Shown here: positions 23,225 to 33,459 of the stretch, in pieces
How the letters are laid out: each line of letters starts with the position of its first letter
How positions within the stretch are numbered: the first letter of the stretch is position 1
DNA from: Sphingopyxis sp. H073
GTDB taxonomy: Bacteria > Pseudomonadota > Alphaproteobacteria > Sphingomonadales > Sphingomonadaceae
Reading direction: 5' to 3'
Length of the DNA stretch: 64,000 nt
Assembly (NCBI RefSeq): GCF_001468395.1
Contig: NZ_LNSG01000010.1
Coordinates: forward strand, 62,001-126,000
The notes under the pieces: model-generated
What the model saw: only the letters and a program-made list of their open reading frames with translations
Told to the model about the DNA's origin: nothing
Databases searched by the model: none
Position numbers and translations under genes: made by a program

Positions 23225-26164
23225 TCAGAATTTTGCTCCGATGGCGACACCATAACGCCGCGGATCAAGAGTATAGATGTTTGTAAAATTACCGGAAGAT
23301 GCATCGGTGACATAAAGTCCGGTAACCGAGTTGCTATCGAAAATATTCTGAACGAACCCCCGGACAAACCAGCGCTCGTCGGCGCCATTCAACTGTAAAA
23401 CCGCATTTGCCTGGACGAAAGGTTCGATACGATTAATCCTGCCGTTGAAGATATTGCCATATTGCTTTCCGGTAAGGGAAATGTCGACGCGGGGGACGAG
23501 TGTCATACCATTCCCAACCTCTGCCGTGTACTGCACGCCCATCGAGACCTTGACATTCGGCGCTTGGGGCAATGTGTTGCCCTTGATGTTAACCTCGACG
23601 CCAGGACTCAATACCTGGATCCCGCTGTTCGCAGGGATAGCGCTCGCGAGGACACCGCAAATGCCGAACGCGCCGCTGGAGGCGATATTGCCGTCCGAAG
23701 GAAATTCCTGCGGTGCGCGAAGGCCGAGAGCCGCATTTACTCCCGCAACGAACGCATCAGCAACGCCAGGCGCAGGTCCCGTGACAGCGCAGTGCGCACC
23801 ATTGCTGATGTCCTTGATAATCACGGCATCAGGATCTCCGCCGCCCGGATCACGCGGATTGGAGAAGAATTGATCGCCGGCGACCTTGGCATTGAGATAG
23901 CTGAAGGACAGATTGATAAGCCAGTTCGGGTCCGGCCTGATGACAGACTCCAGTTCGACACCCCAGATATTGGCGTCAACCGTGTCATTCACAGACGTTC
24001 TTGCCACGATGCGGCTGAGCTGCAGTCCACTATATTTGTAGTAAAATGCGGTGGCATTCAGTTGCAACGCGCCGTTTGCGAAGACGTTCTTGGAGCCAAT
24101 CTCGAAGGCATCGATCGATTCAGAGCCGAAACTCTCGCTGACGGCGAAAATCGGAGAAAGCGGAGGATTGATACCGCCGGATTTGTAACCCCTCGAGTAA
24201 GATGCATAGAGTGAATTGTCCGGCGTAACCTCGAAGGCCAGAACTGCTCGTCCGGTAATTTCGTCGAAGCTTACTTCGCGAAACTGGGCGAGCTGTTGGC
24301 CCGGTGTCCCCGGGTCGGCATCGAAAAGTCCAGACGGCCCGGTGAGAGGCGTTATCGGGGTATCGAACGGATCTCCATCGTTGGCATAAGGGTTCAGGAA
24401 ACTGATCAGTGTCGTACGCGCCGTTACATCCTTCTTGTCATTGTTGTAACGCAGCCCCCCGGTCAACGTCAGCCGGTCGCTTAGATCGAAATAGACCTCG
24501 CCGAAAATCCCATAGCTCTCCAGATTCGATTCCAGCGAGTTGTTCCGATACATCGACGTCGCGAAATAGGATGGCGGAAGGCCGCCCGACAAGGAGCCGA
24601 ATGAACCCAATATGGCACTGGCGTAATCGAGCGCAAACGAGTTCACATAATAGCTATTGTCGGTGGTTTTCGATTTCGCGTAAATTCCCCCCAACAGGAA
24701 ATTGAACGGCCCGTCGAAGTCACTCGTAAGGATGAGCTCTCCGCTCCACGATTCGCGTTGTTCCGAAGATCGATCGAAAGAAAGCGGCGTTTCGGAACAC
24801 AGCGAGTTCCCTTCGAAAGCGCCTCTGCTTCCATCATCATTATCCGAGGTGCACAGCACGCCCTGCGGACCGTCCGGGATGAGAGCGCCGGCAATCGGCG
24901 AAAAATAGGCCGAGGAGCCGGGAATGAAGGCCGGCGCCGGCGGAGCAAGACCCGTCGGCAATCCGTTAGCCGCAAAAAAGGCCAGCGTATTGAGCGCCGG
25001 GGCGAAACCGGCACGGCTTTGAATTCCAAGAAAATAGTCCTGCCTGGAATCGACTTCAGTATCCTGATAAATGCCGGTGGCCGTCAGGGTCATCGCGCCG
25101 AATTTTTGCTCAAGGCGCGCCTGCACCTGTAGCTCTTCCGCAAAATAGAAGGGCGTATAGGCCGTGTTGACGACACGCACATCGCCAGGCTCCTGAAACC
25201 CGGAAAACCCGTCAGGGCCATAAAGGCTGCCAAGGCCGAGTACGGCGGGAATGCCCTGAATGGCGAAGAACTCGGAAGAACTGAGCGTCGCACCGACCGT
25301 GGAATTTGCGTTCGTGGTATCGAAATCACGTCGATTGTTCAGGCATCCGAGCACGCCCAATGGATCGCGTTGGCACGTTTGTTTCTGGTTTCTGAGGCGC
25401 GTGTCCTTTTCCCGGAAATAATAGCCCATGAGATCGATCGTCGTATCAGGACCGGGCTCGAAACGAAGTGAGCCTCGCAACGCGTAAAGGTCCCGAGTGT
25501 CGATGTCCGATCCATCATAAAGATTCGTCGTATAACCGTCGCGGTTCACATATATGCCCGCCAGTCTCACGCCGATCATATCCCCGATCGGGACATTGAC
25601 CATGCCACGCGCTTCGATGCTGTTGAAATTGCCATACTCGAATTGCGCTTCAGCCTCGAAACGGGAGAGTTTGGGTTTCGCGGTCACGACATTCACGACC
25701 CCGGAGGTCGCATTCCGACCGAACAGGGTGCCTTGAGGTCCGCGAAGGACTTCAATCCGTTCCAGATCGAAATATTCGGTCTCGAACAGGCGTGTTCCGA
25801 ACAAGGGTGATCCATTGACATGAATTGCGGTCGCAGCATCGCAGGTGACGCCGACGCACAGGTCGCCAACGCCGCGAATAGTGAATGAAGCTGAGGTGAA
25901 ATTGCCTTTCGAGAAAGATACATTGGGCAGCGTCAGCTGTAGATCCGAGGCATTTTCGATCTGCTGGCTTTCAAGCGCCTCAGCGCTGAATGCGCTGACA
26001 GCTATCGGCACGTCTTGCAAGCTTTGCGCCTGACGTTGCGCCGTCACGACGATGACATCGTTACCGCCATCTGGCTCTTCAGCTATGGCTTCCTGAGCAT
26101 TTGAGACCTGTGGCAACGCCATCAGGACGGCGCTTGCCAACAAATAAGCTTTGTTATTCATCAC
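23225..26164 (-). CDS. TonB-dependent outer-membrane receptor
   Basis: 979-residue receptor. The signal peptide runs to about SNAQ (residue 24). A TonB-box-like segment (NDVIVVTAQRQ) precedes the plug domain with SLQDVPIAVSAFSAEALESQ, LPNVSFSKG and the RGVGD motif, and GTLFGRNATSGVVNV is the conserved plug/barrel junction. The barrel ends in GVAIGAKF with a terminal Phe. Such large receptors in Sphingomonadales import hydrophobic organics as well as siderophores. It faces the BVMO-side operon and probably serves its substrate, an inference from location. Confidence 0.93.
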   Translation of the reverse strand: MMNNKAYLLASAVLMALPQVSNAQEAIAEEPDGGNDVIVVTAQRQAQSLQDVPIAVSAFSAEALESQQIENASDLQLTLPNVSFSKGNFTSASFTIRGVGDLCVGVTCDAATAIHVNGSPLFGTRLFETEYFDLERIEVLRGPQGTLFGRNATSGVVNVVTAKPKLSRFEAEAQFEYGNFNSIEARGMVNVPIGDMIGVRLAGIYVNRDGYTTNLYDGSDIDTRDLYALRGSLRFEPGPDTTIDLMGYYFREKDTRLRNQKQTCQRDPLGVLGCLNNRRDFDTTNANSTVGATLSSSEFFAIQGIPAVLGLGSLYGPDGFSGFQEPGDVRVVNTAYTPFYFAEELQVQARLEQKFGAMTLTATGIYQDTEVDSRQDYFLGIQSRAGFAPALNTLAFFAANGLPTGLAPPAPAFIPGSSAYFSPIAGALIPDGPQGVLCTSDNDDGSRGAFEGNSLCSETPLSFDRSSEQRESWSGELILTSDFDGPFNFLLGGIYAKSKTTDNSYYVNSFALDYASAILGSFGSLSGGLPPSYFATSMYRNNSLESNLESYGIFGEVYFDLSDRLTLTGGLRYNNDKKDVTARTTLISFLNPYANDGDPFDTPITPLTGPSGLFDADPGTPGQQLAQFREVSFDEITGRAVLAFEVTPDNSLYASYSRGYKSGGINPPLSPIFAVSESFGSESIDAFEIGSKNVFANGALQLNATAFYYKYSGLQLSRIVARTSVNDTVDANIWGVELESVIRPDPNWLINLSFSYLNAKVAGDQFFSNPRDPGGGDPDAVIIKDISNGAHCAVTGPAPGVADAFVAGVNAALGLRAPQEFPSDGNIASSGAFGICGVLASAIPANSGIQVLSPGVEVNIKGNTLPQAPNVKVSMGVQYTAEVGNGMTLVPRVDISLTGKQYGNIFNGRINRIEPFVQANAVLQLNGADERWFVRGFVQNIFDSNSVTGLYVTDASSGNFTNIYTLDPRRYGVAIGAKF

Positions 26165-26230
26165 CCTTCTCTCCCTGTCTCGATTTTTTAGTTTCTTACG
26201 CGAACCCGTCCTTTTCCCCGGTAGTCGATG

Positions 26231-26262
26231 TTCAAAAATGGGGCAGCTCGCCGAGCTGCCCC
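26231..26262 (-). terminator. Rho-independent terminator ending the BVMO-side operon
   Basis: Minus-strand reading: an 11-base stem (ggggcagctcg with cgagctgcccc, 26240-26262) is followed by atttttgaa (26239-26231). It lies between the TonB receptor promoter side and the hydrolase gene and would stop transcription coming leftward from that operon. Confidence 0.65.
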
Positions 26263-26831
26263 GAGTTTGAGAGGTGGCCAGAAGGAGATTTCCGGAGAGG
26301 AAAAGATTCTCGCCGCCCGGCTTGAAGCTGAGCAGTTTTTCGGTATTTGGTAAAGAACTTTATTATGGCACTTTATTATATTGCTCGGGGCGCTGGGAGG
26401 TGTTCCATCTCAGATCCGAAGAAATCAGTTTATACATCCGATGCTTGCTGTCAGCGCTTCAGCCTTGGCACGGTCGAGCGCGCGCCGACGACTTTTGGAT
26501 GCGGCTGCGGTACGGCACGCCCGATCCCGAGCGCATGTCCCGCCGAAGCTGGACAGCCTTTTGTGGCTCCATGACCTTGCCTTGCTGTTTGCCTCGGAAG
26601 GCATATCGACCAACTGTGCCACGATAGATTTCTTTGTGGCGCCAAGCAACACAGGCAAGAGAAGAAGATCTAAACAGAACATATGAACTCTGCTTGGTTA
26701 TTTCTGCCTCGGCCTTAGTATTTATGTCTTGCTGTGCAAAAGAGGCCTCATCGTTTAACTAAATGTTGGATCGGCAATTCTCGCATCGCCATTACGGTCG
26801 CATGCAACCATAAAATCGCGCTAGACGTTGC
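26263..26831. other. Intergenic region before the hydrolase gene, no supported gene
   Basis: 570 bp with short frames on both strands (for example 26425-26682 minus, 26381-26686 plus) that have Ser/Arg-rich, shadow-like content and no motif I know. It may hold decayed sequence. The TonB receptor promoter is likely in 26165-26230. Confidence 0.4.
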
Positions 26832-27809
26832 TCAAGTCGGCGCTTCCCAAAGCCGGAGAAGGCTCCTCAACGCGGTGACAAAGGCCAGCGGCTGGTCGAG
26901 CATCAGATGGTGGCGGGCTTGAGGCACGGCAATGATCGGAATGGCTCCTCCCCCCAGTTCACGAACATATGCCACGGAATCCCGGTTGAAGAGCTGGCTC
27001 TCCTCGCCGTGAACGATAGCCTTGCGGCCCGGCGCGTTCACTAGGCGCTCGCCGATGGTGAGCCACTCGTCGGGCCGGTTGCTCCTCCGGAACACTTCGG
27101 GAGAGAATTTCCACGTCCAACCCTCCCCGTCACGCCGCAGAGAATGAAAGGCCATATAGTCCAAAAGAAATGGCTCACCGACAGGCTGGGGTGGGGAAAG
27201 GACGTATCGACTGCGCGCCGCGTCGTAGCTGGGATAGCGACTTTTGGCTTTGTCCGGGTCGCCGGATCCGGGGCTGGCGCGGCGGAGATTCCAATACGCT
27301 TGCAAGAGCGCAGGTCGCATGACCATCAGGTCGCAAACCACAATGCCGGAGAAGGTATCGGGCGATTGGGTGACGGCCGTCAACGCTGCGCCAGAACCGA
27401 AACTGTGGGCAATGATCGTGGGCTTGTGGCCATCCGCAAACAGTCCAAGCGCTTCGGCAATTTCGCCGAACTCGCGCCCCCTGGCCAAGGGGTCGGCGTG
27501 CCCTCGCATTTCGCTGTCGCCCATGCCGGCAAGATCGAAGGCCACCACATCATAATCTTCGGCCAGAAACGGCGCGATGAAGGAAAAGCAGCGGGCATGC
27601 GAGAGAAAACCGTGCGTCATCAGTACCTTGGGTTTCGCCCGGTCGCCCCAGCGAAAGTAATGCGCTTTGGCACCCTCGATCTCTACATAGCCTTCCTCGC
27701 GCGGCACCCTGAGAGCGGAAACGAACCATTCGGGCAGATGCGAACCATCGCCCGCCCAGAGAGCGTCGATGTCCTCGGGGCAATCTTCAATCTTTACCGC
27801 CTCGTTCAT
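26832..27809 (-). CDS. Alpha/beta-hydrolase
   Basis: 325-residue hydrolase. VLMTHGFLSHARCF supplies the HG oxyanion motif, VVAFDLAGMGDSE the strand-5 region, IIAHSFGSGAAL the nucleophile Ser in a variant elbow, and ARHHLMLDQP the catalytic His. It lies last in an operon whose neighbour is a Baeyer-Villiger monooxygenase: its start overlaps the BVMO stop (ATGA). An ester or lactone hydrolase acting on the BVMO product is the obvious inference. I chose the ATG at 27809 (MNEAVKIED); the upstream frame is nonhomologous. Confidence 0.85.
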   Translation of the reverse strand: MNEAVKIEDCPEDIDALWAGDGSHLPEWFVSALRVPREEGYVEIEGAKAHYFRWGDRAKPKVLMTHGFLSHARCFSFIAPFLAEDYDVVAFDLAGMGDSEMRGHADPLARGREFGEIAEALGLFADGHKPTIIAHSFGSGAALTAVTQSPDTFSGIVVCDLMVMRPALLQAYWNLRRASPGSGDPDKAKSRYPSYDAARSRYVLSPPQPVGEPFLLDYMAFHSLRRDGEGWTWKFSPEVFRRSNRPDEWLTIGERLVNAPGRKAIVHGEESQLFNRDSVAYVRELGGGAIPIIAVPQARHHLMLDQPLAFVTALRSLLRLWEAPT

Positions 27810-29443
27810 ATTGTTGGGCCGTCCTTGCGTGTGAGTTTTTCGAAAGCGAAGCCAGCATAGCTGCCGGCCGCCTCTTCGTCGCAGAGCGCGGCATAGCCAG
27901 ACACGCTCGGAAAATTGATGAGCTGGCGCTTCTTTCCCGGAATATTCGCGCCCATGTACCATGAGGCCGCCTCGGGAAAGAGCGTCATCGCGCCAGCCGC
28001 GGCAACCATTTCAGTCCAGCCAGTTTCGGCAGCCGGTTTGCCCTCGAAAAGATCGATGTCCCTCCTACGCAACCAGACCATGAAATCGCAAATCCAGTCG
28101 CCCTGTATTTCCGCGCTTGTCGGGCCATTGGCGAAACCCGACGGGCTGAGAGGACCATAAGCGAACAACATGTTGGGAAAACCCGACACCGCCATGCCGA
28201 GATAGGCGCGCACACCGTCTTCCCACGCCTGCCAAAGGGGAAGCCCCTCCCTCCCGGTGATGTTCATGTCGATCAACCCGCCACGCCCGGCATCGAAGCC
28301 GGTCGCAAAAATGATCAGATCGCATTCGACCTCACCGTCTTCCATCTTGATGGCCTGGGGCTCGATACGGATGATCGCGTTTGCCTTCAGATCGACCAGC
28401 GCGACATTATCCTGCTCGAAAATTTCATAATATCCCTGTTCGAGCGAGGGTCTTTTCGTGCCGAAAGGATGCGGCGGCTCCGCAGGCGCAAGTTTCTCGG
28501 CCAGAACGGGGTCGATAATCCGCGCGAGAACCTTTTTGCGCCAGAACTCATAGGCGTAGCGGTTCGCTTCGCGATTGGTCAGTATGTCGGCAAAGTTGTT
28601 GTACCAGAATTTGAGGCCGCCCTGCCGCCACAGGGTCTCGAAATGGTTGTTGCGCGTCGTGGCGTCTACATCGAGCGCGGAGATGTCAAGCGACTGGCAT
28701 TCGAATCCCCCGTTCGTTCGCTTGCGCCGAACAAAAATGGCGGGATAGCCCTGCTTATCACGCTGCTGAATGTCTTCGGTAAGCCGTTCCTGGCGCATGG
28801 GCAGGCCCAGAATAGGAGTCCTCTGAAACAAGGTCAGCTTTTCTGCGCATTTGGCGGCCTCCTGCGCGATCTGCACTCCGCTCGCACCAGTGCCGATGAC
28901 GGCGATCCGGCGGCCCGAAAGATCGATACCCTGTTGCGGCCATCGCGCCGTGTGACACCAATCGCCTTCGAACGCCGCGATTCCTCGCATATCGGGAATA
29001 TACGGCTTCGATGCGAATCCCAAAGCGGGCAGAAGGAAGTGTGTCGATATTCCTTCCCCGCCCTCAAGCTGCAGGCGCCACCGTCGTCCCTCTTCATCGA
29101 ACCTTGCGCTTTGGACCCTCGATCCCATCCGCATAAGCGGCCAAAGGCCCAGCGTATCGCAAACATGCCGGAAATAGGCTCTGAGCTCCTTCCATCCGGG
29201 AAAGCGCTCGCTCCAGGCCCATGATTTCCAAACCTCGGGTATCGAAAACTCATAGAGCGGTACCTGCGAGTCCACGCGGGCACCGGGATAGCAATTCCAG
29301 TACCAAATGCCGCCGGGCTGGGCGGCCGCATCTACCAGCAGCACCTTGAACCCGGCGTCACGCAATTTGTGCAGCAGATAGATGCCGCTGAAGCCTGCAC
29401 CGACGATCACGGCATCGTAATCGGGAGAGCCAGTCGATCTCAC
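27806..29443 (-). CDS. Flavin-containing Baeyer-Villiger monooxygenase (type I)
   Basis: 545-residue enzyme from a GTG at 29443. VIVGAGFSGIYLL is the FAD Rossmann loop; YPGARVDSQVPLYEFS, the fingerprint FEGDWCHTARWPQQ (F-x-G-x-x-x-H-x-x-x-W-P) and GTGASGVQIAQE (NADPH Rossmann loop) are all present, as in cyclohexanone and hydroxyacetophenone monooxygenases. It inserts oxygen into a ketone. The GTG overlaps the stop of the acyl-CoA synthetase gene (GTGA), and the hydrolase start overlaps its own stop, so all are coupled. Substrate unknown; alicyclic or aryl ketone is likely. Confidence 0.93.
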   Translation of the reverse strand: MRSTGSPDYDAVIVGAGFSGIYLLHKLRDAGFKVLLVDAAAQPGGIWYWNCYPGARVDSQVPLYEFSIPEVWKSWAWSERFPGWKELRAYFRHVCDTLGLWPLMRMGSRVQSARFDEEGRRWRLQLEGGEGISTHFLLPALGFASKPYIPDMRGIAAFEGDWCHTARWPQQGIDLSGRRIAVIGTGASGVQIAQEAAKCAEKLTLFQRTPILGLPMRQERLTEDIQQRDKQGYPAIFVRRKRTNGGFECQSLDISALDVDATTRNNHFETLWRQGGLKFWYNNFADILTNREANRYAYEFWRKKVLARIIDPVLAEKLAPAEPPHPFGTKRPSLEQGYYEIFEQDNVALVDLKANAIIRIEPQAIKMEDGEVECDLIIFATGFDAGRGGLIDMNITGREGLPLWQAWEDGVRAYLGMAVSGFPNMLFAYGPLSPSGFANGPTSAEIQGDWICDFMVWLRRRDIDLFEGKPAAETGWTEMVAAAGAMTLFPEAASWYMGANIPGKKRQLINFPSVSGYAALCDEEAAGSYAGFAFEKLTRKDGPTI

Positions 29444-31053
29444 GTCGCGACATTCGATCGTTCGGCAATCGCTTTTGCCGTTGCATAATCGGCCTTGCCG
29501 TTCGAGGCTCGCATGGGGATGTCTGTCGGAATTATGGTCTTGGGAGTTTTGTATCCCGCCAAATGTGCGCGCACATGGGTTTTGACCGCTTGTTCGTCGA
29601 ACTGGGCGTGGTCGTTGAGGTGGACGATCGCGGTTACGGCTTGGCCCCATTTATCATCCGGCACGCCTACGACCAGCGCGTCCCCGATGGCGGGATGGGT
29701 CTTGAGCACTTCCTCGACCTCCTCGGGATAAACTTTCTCTCCCGCCGTGTTGATGCAGACGCTTCCGCGGCCGAGCAAGGTCAGGCTGCCATCGGCTTCT
29801 ACCCGACACCAGTCGCCCGGAATGGAATAGCGCACCCCATCGATCGTGCGAAACGTCTTCGCGGATTTCTCGGGGTCCTTGTAATAGCCTATGGGGATCG
29901 CACCCTTCCGGGCGATAAATCCCGGCACGCCGCTCCCCGGTTCGACTTTCTGGTCGGTTTCGTCGAAAACATCGCAGAACTCGCCGATCCCAAATTTCGC
30001 GGTGTTCGTGCCGCCCTCCGCAGTGGTGACGGCAAGGCCGAAGCCGAGGCCTTCGGATGCGCCAAAACTGTCCATCAGTACGATTTGCGGAATATGCCGG
30101 CACAGGCCGGACTTGACCTCCTTGCTCCACATCACACCGGAAGAGAGGATTGTAACGAGGCTGCTGGTATCCCAGCGGCCAGGGTGGTCGTCGAGCGCGG
30201 AAAGCATTGGCTTGGCAAAGGCGTCGCCCACGATCGCTATACCTTCCACCTTGTGCCTTTCCACCGTATCCCACAGTTCCTCGGCATCGAAAGACCATGC
30301 CTCCAACGTAACTATCGCGCCGCCAGACATCAGCGTGCCGATCGCAGTGATAAAGCCCGTTCCGTGCATCAGCGGGCAAGAGGAAAGCGTGCGCCTGCCC
30401 GGGCCTTCGCGGGCGATCAGCGCGACATTTTCTTCGAGTGTCTCTGGAACGGGGCCGAGCAACTTCTGTGCGTCGAGTTGGGCCTTGCGCATGTCATCAT
30501 GACGCCACATCACGCCCTTGGGCATTCCGGTCGTACCACCCGTATAGATGAAAAGCAGATCGGCGGGCGAGCGTGTGATGCCGAGCGCCGATCCGTCCCC
30601 CTCTTGCGCGAGAGTCTCATAGTGGATCGCAAAGGGCGCGATTGAAGACAGCTCGCCAATTTCGACGAAGGTGCGAACCTTCCTAAGCCGGTCGTTGAGT
30701 TCGACGATAGTGTCGCGGAATTCCGAACTGTAAACGATGACCTCGCTGTCGGAATCGTCGAAGATATAAAACACCTCTTCGGCCCGATAACGGTAATTGA
30801 TGTTCACATGCGTCAAACGCCCCTTGAAGCAGGCCGCCATCAACTCGCCATATTCGGGTCGGTTGCGCATATAGAAGGCGACCTTCGCGCCATCGCGGAT
30901 GCCGCGTTGGCGCAACCCGCGGGCGATATTGTTCGAGCGCGCCGACATCTCGGGCCAGGTGACGATCCGGTCTCCATGTATCAGAGCCGGCGCATCTTCG
31001 GGCATGAAGGGCTCGATCGCGTCGAGAATATCCCCGAGATTCCAGTCGATCAC
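29440..31053 (-). CDS. Acyl-CoA synthetase (AMP-forming)
   Basis: 537-residue adenylate-forming ligase. FIYTGGTTGMPKGVMW is the P-loop signature; DSFGASEGLGF, YSIPGDWCRVEADGSLTLLGRG and YPEEVEEVLKTHPAIGDALVVGVPDDKWGQAV give the core and C-terminal hinge domains; ASNGKADY supplies the catalytic Lys. I chose the GTG at 31053 because aggag lies seven bases upstream; an in-frame ATG at 31086 lacks a site. It would activate a carboxylic acid for the acyl-CoA dehydrogenases next to it. Confidence 0.92.
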   Translation of the reverse strand: MIDWNLGDILDAIEPFMPEDAPALIHGDRIVTWPEMSARSNNIARGLRQRGIRDGAKVAFYMRNRPEYGELMAACFKGRLTHVNINYRYRAEEVFYIFDDSDSEVIVYSSEFRDTIVELNDRLRKVRTFVEIGELSSIAPFAIHYETLAQEGDGSALGITRSPADLLFIYTGGTTGMPKGVMWRHDDMRKAQLDAQKLLGPVPETLEENVALIAREGPGRRTLSSCPLMHGTGFITAIGTLMSGGAIVTLEAWSFDAEELWDTVERHKVEGIAIVGDAFAKPMLSALDDHPGRWDTSSLVTILSSGVMWSKEVKSGLCRHIPQIVLMDSFGASEGLGFGLAVTTAEGGTNTAKFGIGEFCDVFDETDQKVEPGSGVPGFIARKGAIPIGYYKDPEKSAKTFRTIDGVRYSIPGDWCRVEADGSLTLLGRGSVCINTAGEKVYPEEVEEVLKTHPAIGDALVVGVPDDKWGQAVTAIVHLNDHAQFDEQAVKTHVRAHLAGYKTPKTIIPTDIPMRASNGKADYATAKAIAERSNVAT

Positions 31054-31110
31054 ATTGATTCTCCTCTCTGGACGGGGCCGCAGCATCGGGGCGCATGACT
31101 CCCGTTACTA

Positions 31111-32202
31111 TCAGGCTGCTCTCGTCCAACCCTGCAGAGCCGCTGCCTCGGCTCGCACCGCTTCGGGGCCACCCAAGACCTGCCGATCGAAGCCGATCCG
31201 TTTGAACCAGTAGTGCAGGCCGAGCAGATCGGTGAACCCCATCCCGCCATGCACTTCAGTGGCGGTGCGGGCGACAAATCGGTGGACGTCGCCCGTGAGG
31301 GATTTCGCATGGCAAGCCGCGAGAGATGCATCCTCCGGCAGCGCATCGAAGACATGGGCGGCGTACCAGACCAGCGCGCGGCACGGTTCATGGCGTGCGG
31401 CCATTTCGGCGCACATGTGCTTTACCGCCTGGAAGCTGCCGATAGGGCGGCCGAACTGCTCTCGCTGACCAGCATAATCGACCGCCTTTTCAATCATGGC
31501 CTGCCCTGCGCCTAAGCTGTCGGCGGCAAGGATCACGCGGCCAGCATCGCGCAGCCGAGCCGATGCTGTGCCGCCGTCGTCGGCAAGCGGATCGGTCTCG
31601 ACAGCCGCAAAGGACAATTCTCCCACGCTGCGCGTGCGATCGATGGTGGTGAGGCGGGTCGCCTTGAGTCCCGATGCTAGGGCTGGGACGAGGTGCAGCC
31701 TGCCACCGGCGTCCGCTACGAGATACGCGTCCGCGCCTTCGAAATCGAGGCAGAACAGGGCGGTGCCGCTAAGCTTCCCTTCGACGAATTGAACTCCCGC
31801 GCCGTCGCGCGCCTGGACCGTCGCGGAAATCGCGACTCCGATACGGGCCTCGCCACGCGCGATCTTCGGAAGCCATTGGCACTTTTGCTTGTTAGTTCCT
31901 GCCTCGCTCAGCGCGATCGGGGCGAGAACTACGCTGGCTAGAAATGGCGCTGGTGTGACCGCATAGGCGAGTTGTTCCGCCACGACCGCAGCGTCGAGAA
32001 GGGTCATGCCTAGGCCACCATGCTCTTCGGGGACAAGCATGGCTGGGACCGCCAGATCGTGGAGGGCTCCGAAAATAGTGTCACTTAACGGGTTGTCGCG
32101 CCCGGCACATTCGCGGACATGCTCAAGCGGGGAGGTATCGGCAAGACACCGCGCAACTGCGTCGCGCAGTATCTGCTGATCCTGCGAAAGGCCGAAGTCC
32201 AT
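31111..32202 (-). CDS. Acyl-CoA dehydrogenase, small subunit of a paired type
   Basis: 363-residue FAD-dependent dehydrogenase from MDFGLSQDQQILRDAV. LVPEEHGGLGMTLLDAAVVAEQLAYA, YAGQREQFGRPIGSFQAVKHMCAEMAA and TEVHGGMGFTDLLGLHYWFKR are the family landmarks. Its ATG overlaps the stop of the longer acyl-CoA dehydrogenase gene (ATGA). Two adjacent, unequal ACAD genes with a DUF35/thiolase pair are typical of heteromeric ACADs that act on ring or steroid side-chain CoA esters; that assignment is inference. Confidence 0.9.
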   Translation of the reverse strand: MDFGLSQDQQILRDAVARCLADTSPLEHVRECAGRDNPLSDTIFGALHDLAVPAMLVPEEHGGLGMTLLDAAVVAEQLAYAVTPAPFLASVVLAPIALSEAGTNKQKCQWLPKIARGEARIGVAISATVQARDGAGVQFVEGKLSGTALFCLDFEGADAYLVADAGGRLHLVPALASGLKATRLTTIDRTRSVGELSFAAVETDPLADDGGTASARLRDAGRVILAADSLGAGQAMIEKAVDYAGQREQFGRPIGSFQAVKHMCAEMAARHEPCRALVWYAAHVFDALPEDASLAACHAKSLTGDVHRFVARTATEVHGGMGFTDLLGLHYWFKRIGFDRQVLGGPEAVRAEAAALQGWTRAA

Positions 32203-33452
32203 CACGCCGCTCCCTGCCTGTCGGTCTGCATGCCTGCCGCTCCCTTCGCTTCGTCGGAAATCCGCGCCAGCTTCGGCTCGCGCGGCATCTCTAGGCCACG
32301 TTCGGCGATGATGTTCTTCTGGATCTGCGCGGTGCCGCCACCTATTATGAGGCCGAGTTGGAACATATAGTTCCATTGCCAAGCCCCTCCGTCTCGTTCC
32401 CGCGGGCTGCGGTGATACAAAATGCCCATCTCGCCCATCGCGTCGATCGCCAGCGCAGAGATCTGATGCGCGACCTCGCAACTCTGCAGTTTGACGATCA
32501 GCTTCGCCATGCCGCCAGGCTCGCCCTTGAGGCTGTTCGATAGAATGCGCATTCCATTACATTTCATCGCCGTCACTTCGGCCTGGAGCGCCACCAGCCG
32601 GTCGCGCAGGACCGCATTGTCGATCGCCCGACCTTCGCCGATGGATTCCTGCTGCATCAGGCCAATCAATGCCTGCAGCCGGTTCTCGAGTGCGTCGGGA
32701 TCGCCCAGCATTCCGCGCTCGTGGCCAAGCGTTGCGTTCGCGACGAACCAGCCCTGTCCTCGCTGGCCGACGATCTGGTCCACCGGAACCCGCACATTAG
32801 TAAAGAATGTCTCGTTGAACTCGGCGTGACCGGTCATCGTCTTCAAGGGGCGTACCTCGATCCCCGGTATGTCCATCGAGAAAATCAGATAAGAGATACC
32901 GCTATGCTTCGAGGCCTCGAGTTCGGTCCTCACAAGGCAAAAGATCATGTCGGCTTGCTTCGCGGTGCTGGTCCAGATTTTCTGGCCATTTATAACGAAT
33001 TCTCCATTTTCGATGCGCGCGCTGGTCTTGAGGTTGGCGAGGTCCGATCCCGCACCGGGTTCGGAATATCCTTGGCACCACACGACTTCGCCCGTCAGCG
33101 TTGCTGCGATCCACCGCCGCTTCTGTTCATCGGTGCCCAACTCGAGCAAAGTCGGGACGAGCATTGAGATGCCCTGGTTCGCCAAGCCGCTCGGAAGCCG
33201 AGCTCGCGAAAACTCTTCCGCGATAATGCGCGATTTGAGTATATCCGGCGCCGCTCCGTAGCCGCCATATTCGGCCGGTATCGTGCGCGCCGTATAGCCG
33301 TGCTCGATCAATAGCTTTTGCCATCGGATAGCTTCGGCTGAGGGCCGGGAGAACCGGGTGGCGGAGGGTGGCGCCAAATGTCTGTGCGCATTGATGAAGG
33401 CGCGGATCTCCGCGCGGAAGGCGTCATATTGGGGGCCGTAGTCGAGATCCAT
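32202..33452 (-). CDS. Acyl-CoA dehydrogenase, larger subunit of a paired type
   Basis: 416-residue protein from MDLDYGPQYDAFRAEIRAF. IPAEYGGYGAAPDILKSRIIAEEF, QGYSEPGAGSDLANLKTSA, FVINGQKIWTSTAKQADMIFCLVRT and GEMGILYHRSPRERDG are landmarks of the family. It pairs with the small ACAD immediately downstream. I chose the ATG at 33452 with gaaggg upstream; a GTG at 33470 is possible. The DUF35 gene's stop at 33460 lies just before it. Confidence 0.9.
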   Translation of the reverse strand: MDLDYGPQYDAFRAEIRAFINAHRHLAPPSATRFSRPSAEAIRWQKLLIEHGYTARTIPAEYGGYGAAPDILKSRIIAEEFSRARLPSGLANQGISMLVPTLLELGTDEQKRRWIAATLTGEVVWCQGYSEPGAGSDLANLKTSARIENGEFVINGQKIWTSTAKQADMIFCLVRTELEASKHSGISYLIFSMDIPGIEVRPLKTMTGHAEFNETFFTNVRVPVDQIVGQRGQGWFVANATLGHERGMLGDPDALENRLQALIGLMQQESIGEGRAIDNAVLRDRLVALQAEVTAMKCNGMRILSNSLKGEPGGMAKLIVKLQSCEVAHQISALAIDAMGEMGILYHRSPRERDGGAWQWNYMFQLGLIIGGGTAQIQKNIIAERGLEMPREPKLARISDEAKGAAGMQTDRQGAA

Positions 33453-33459
33453 GTCGTCT

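Noticed and set aside
26381..26686. A protein gene in the 26.3-26.7 kb gap (two overlapping frames on opposite strands)
   Set aside because: Both frames are Arg/Ser-rich with no start signal, motif or family likeness and look like shadows.
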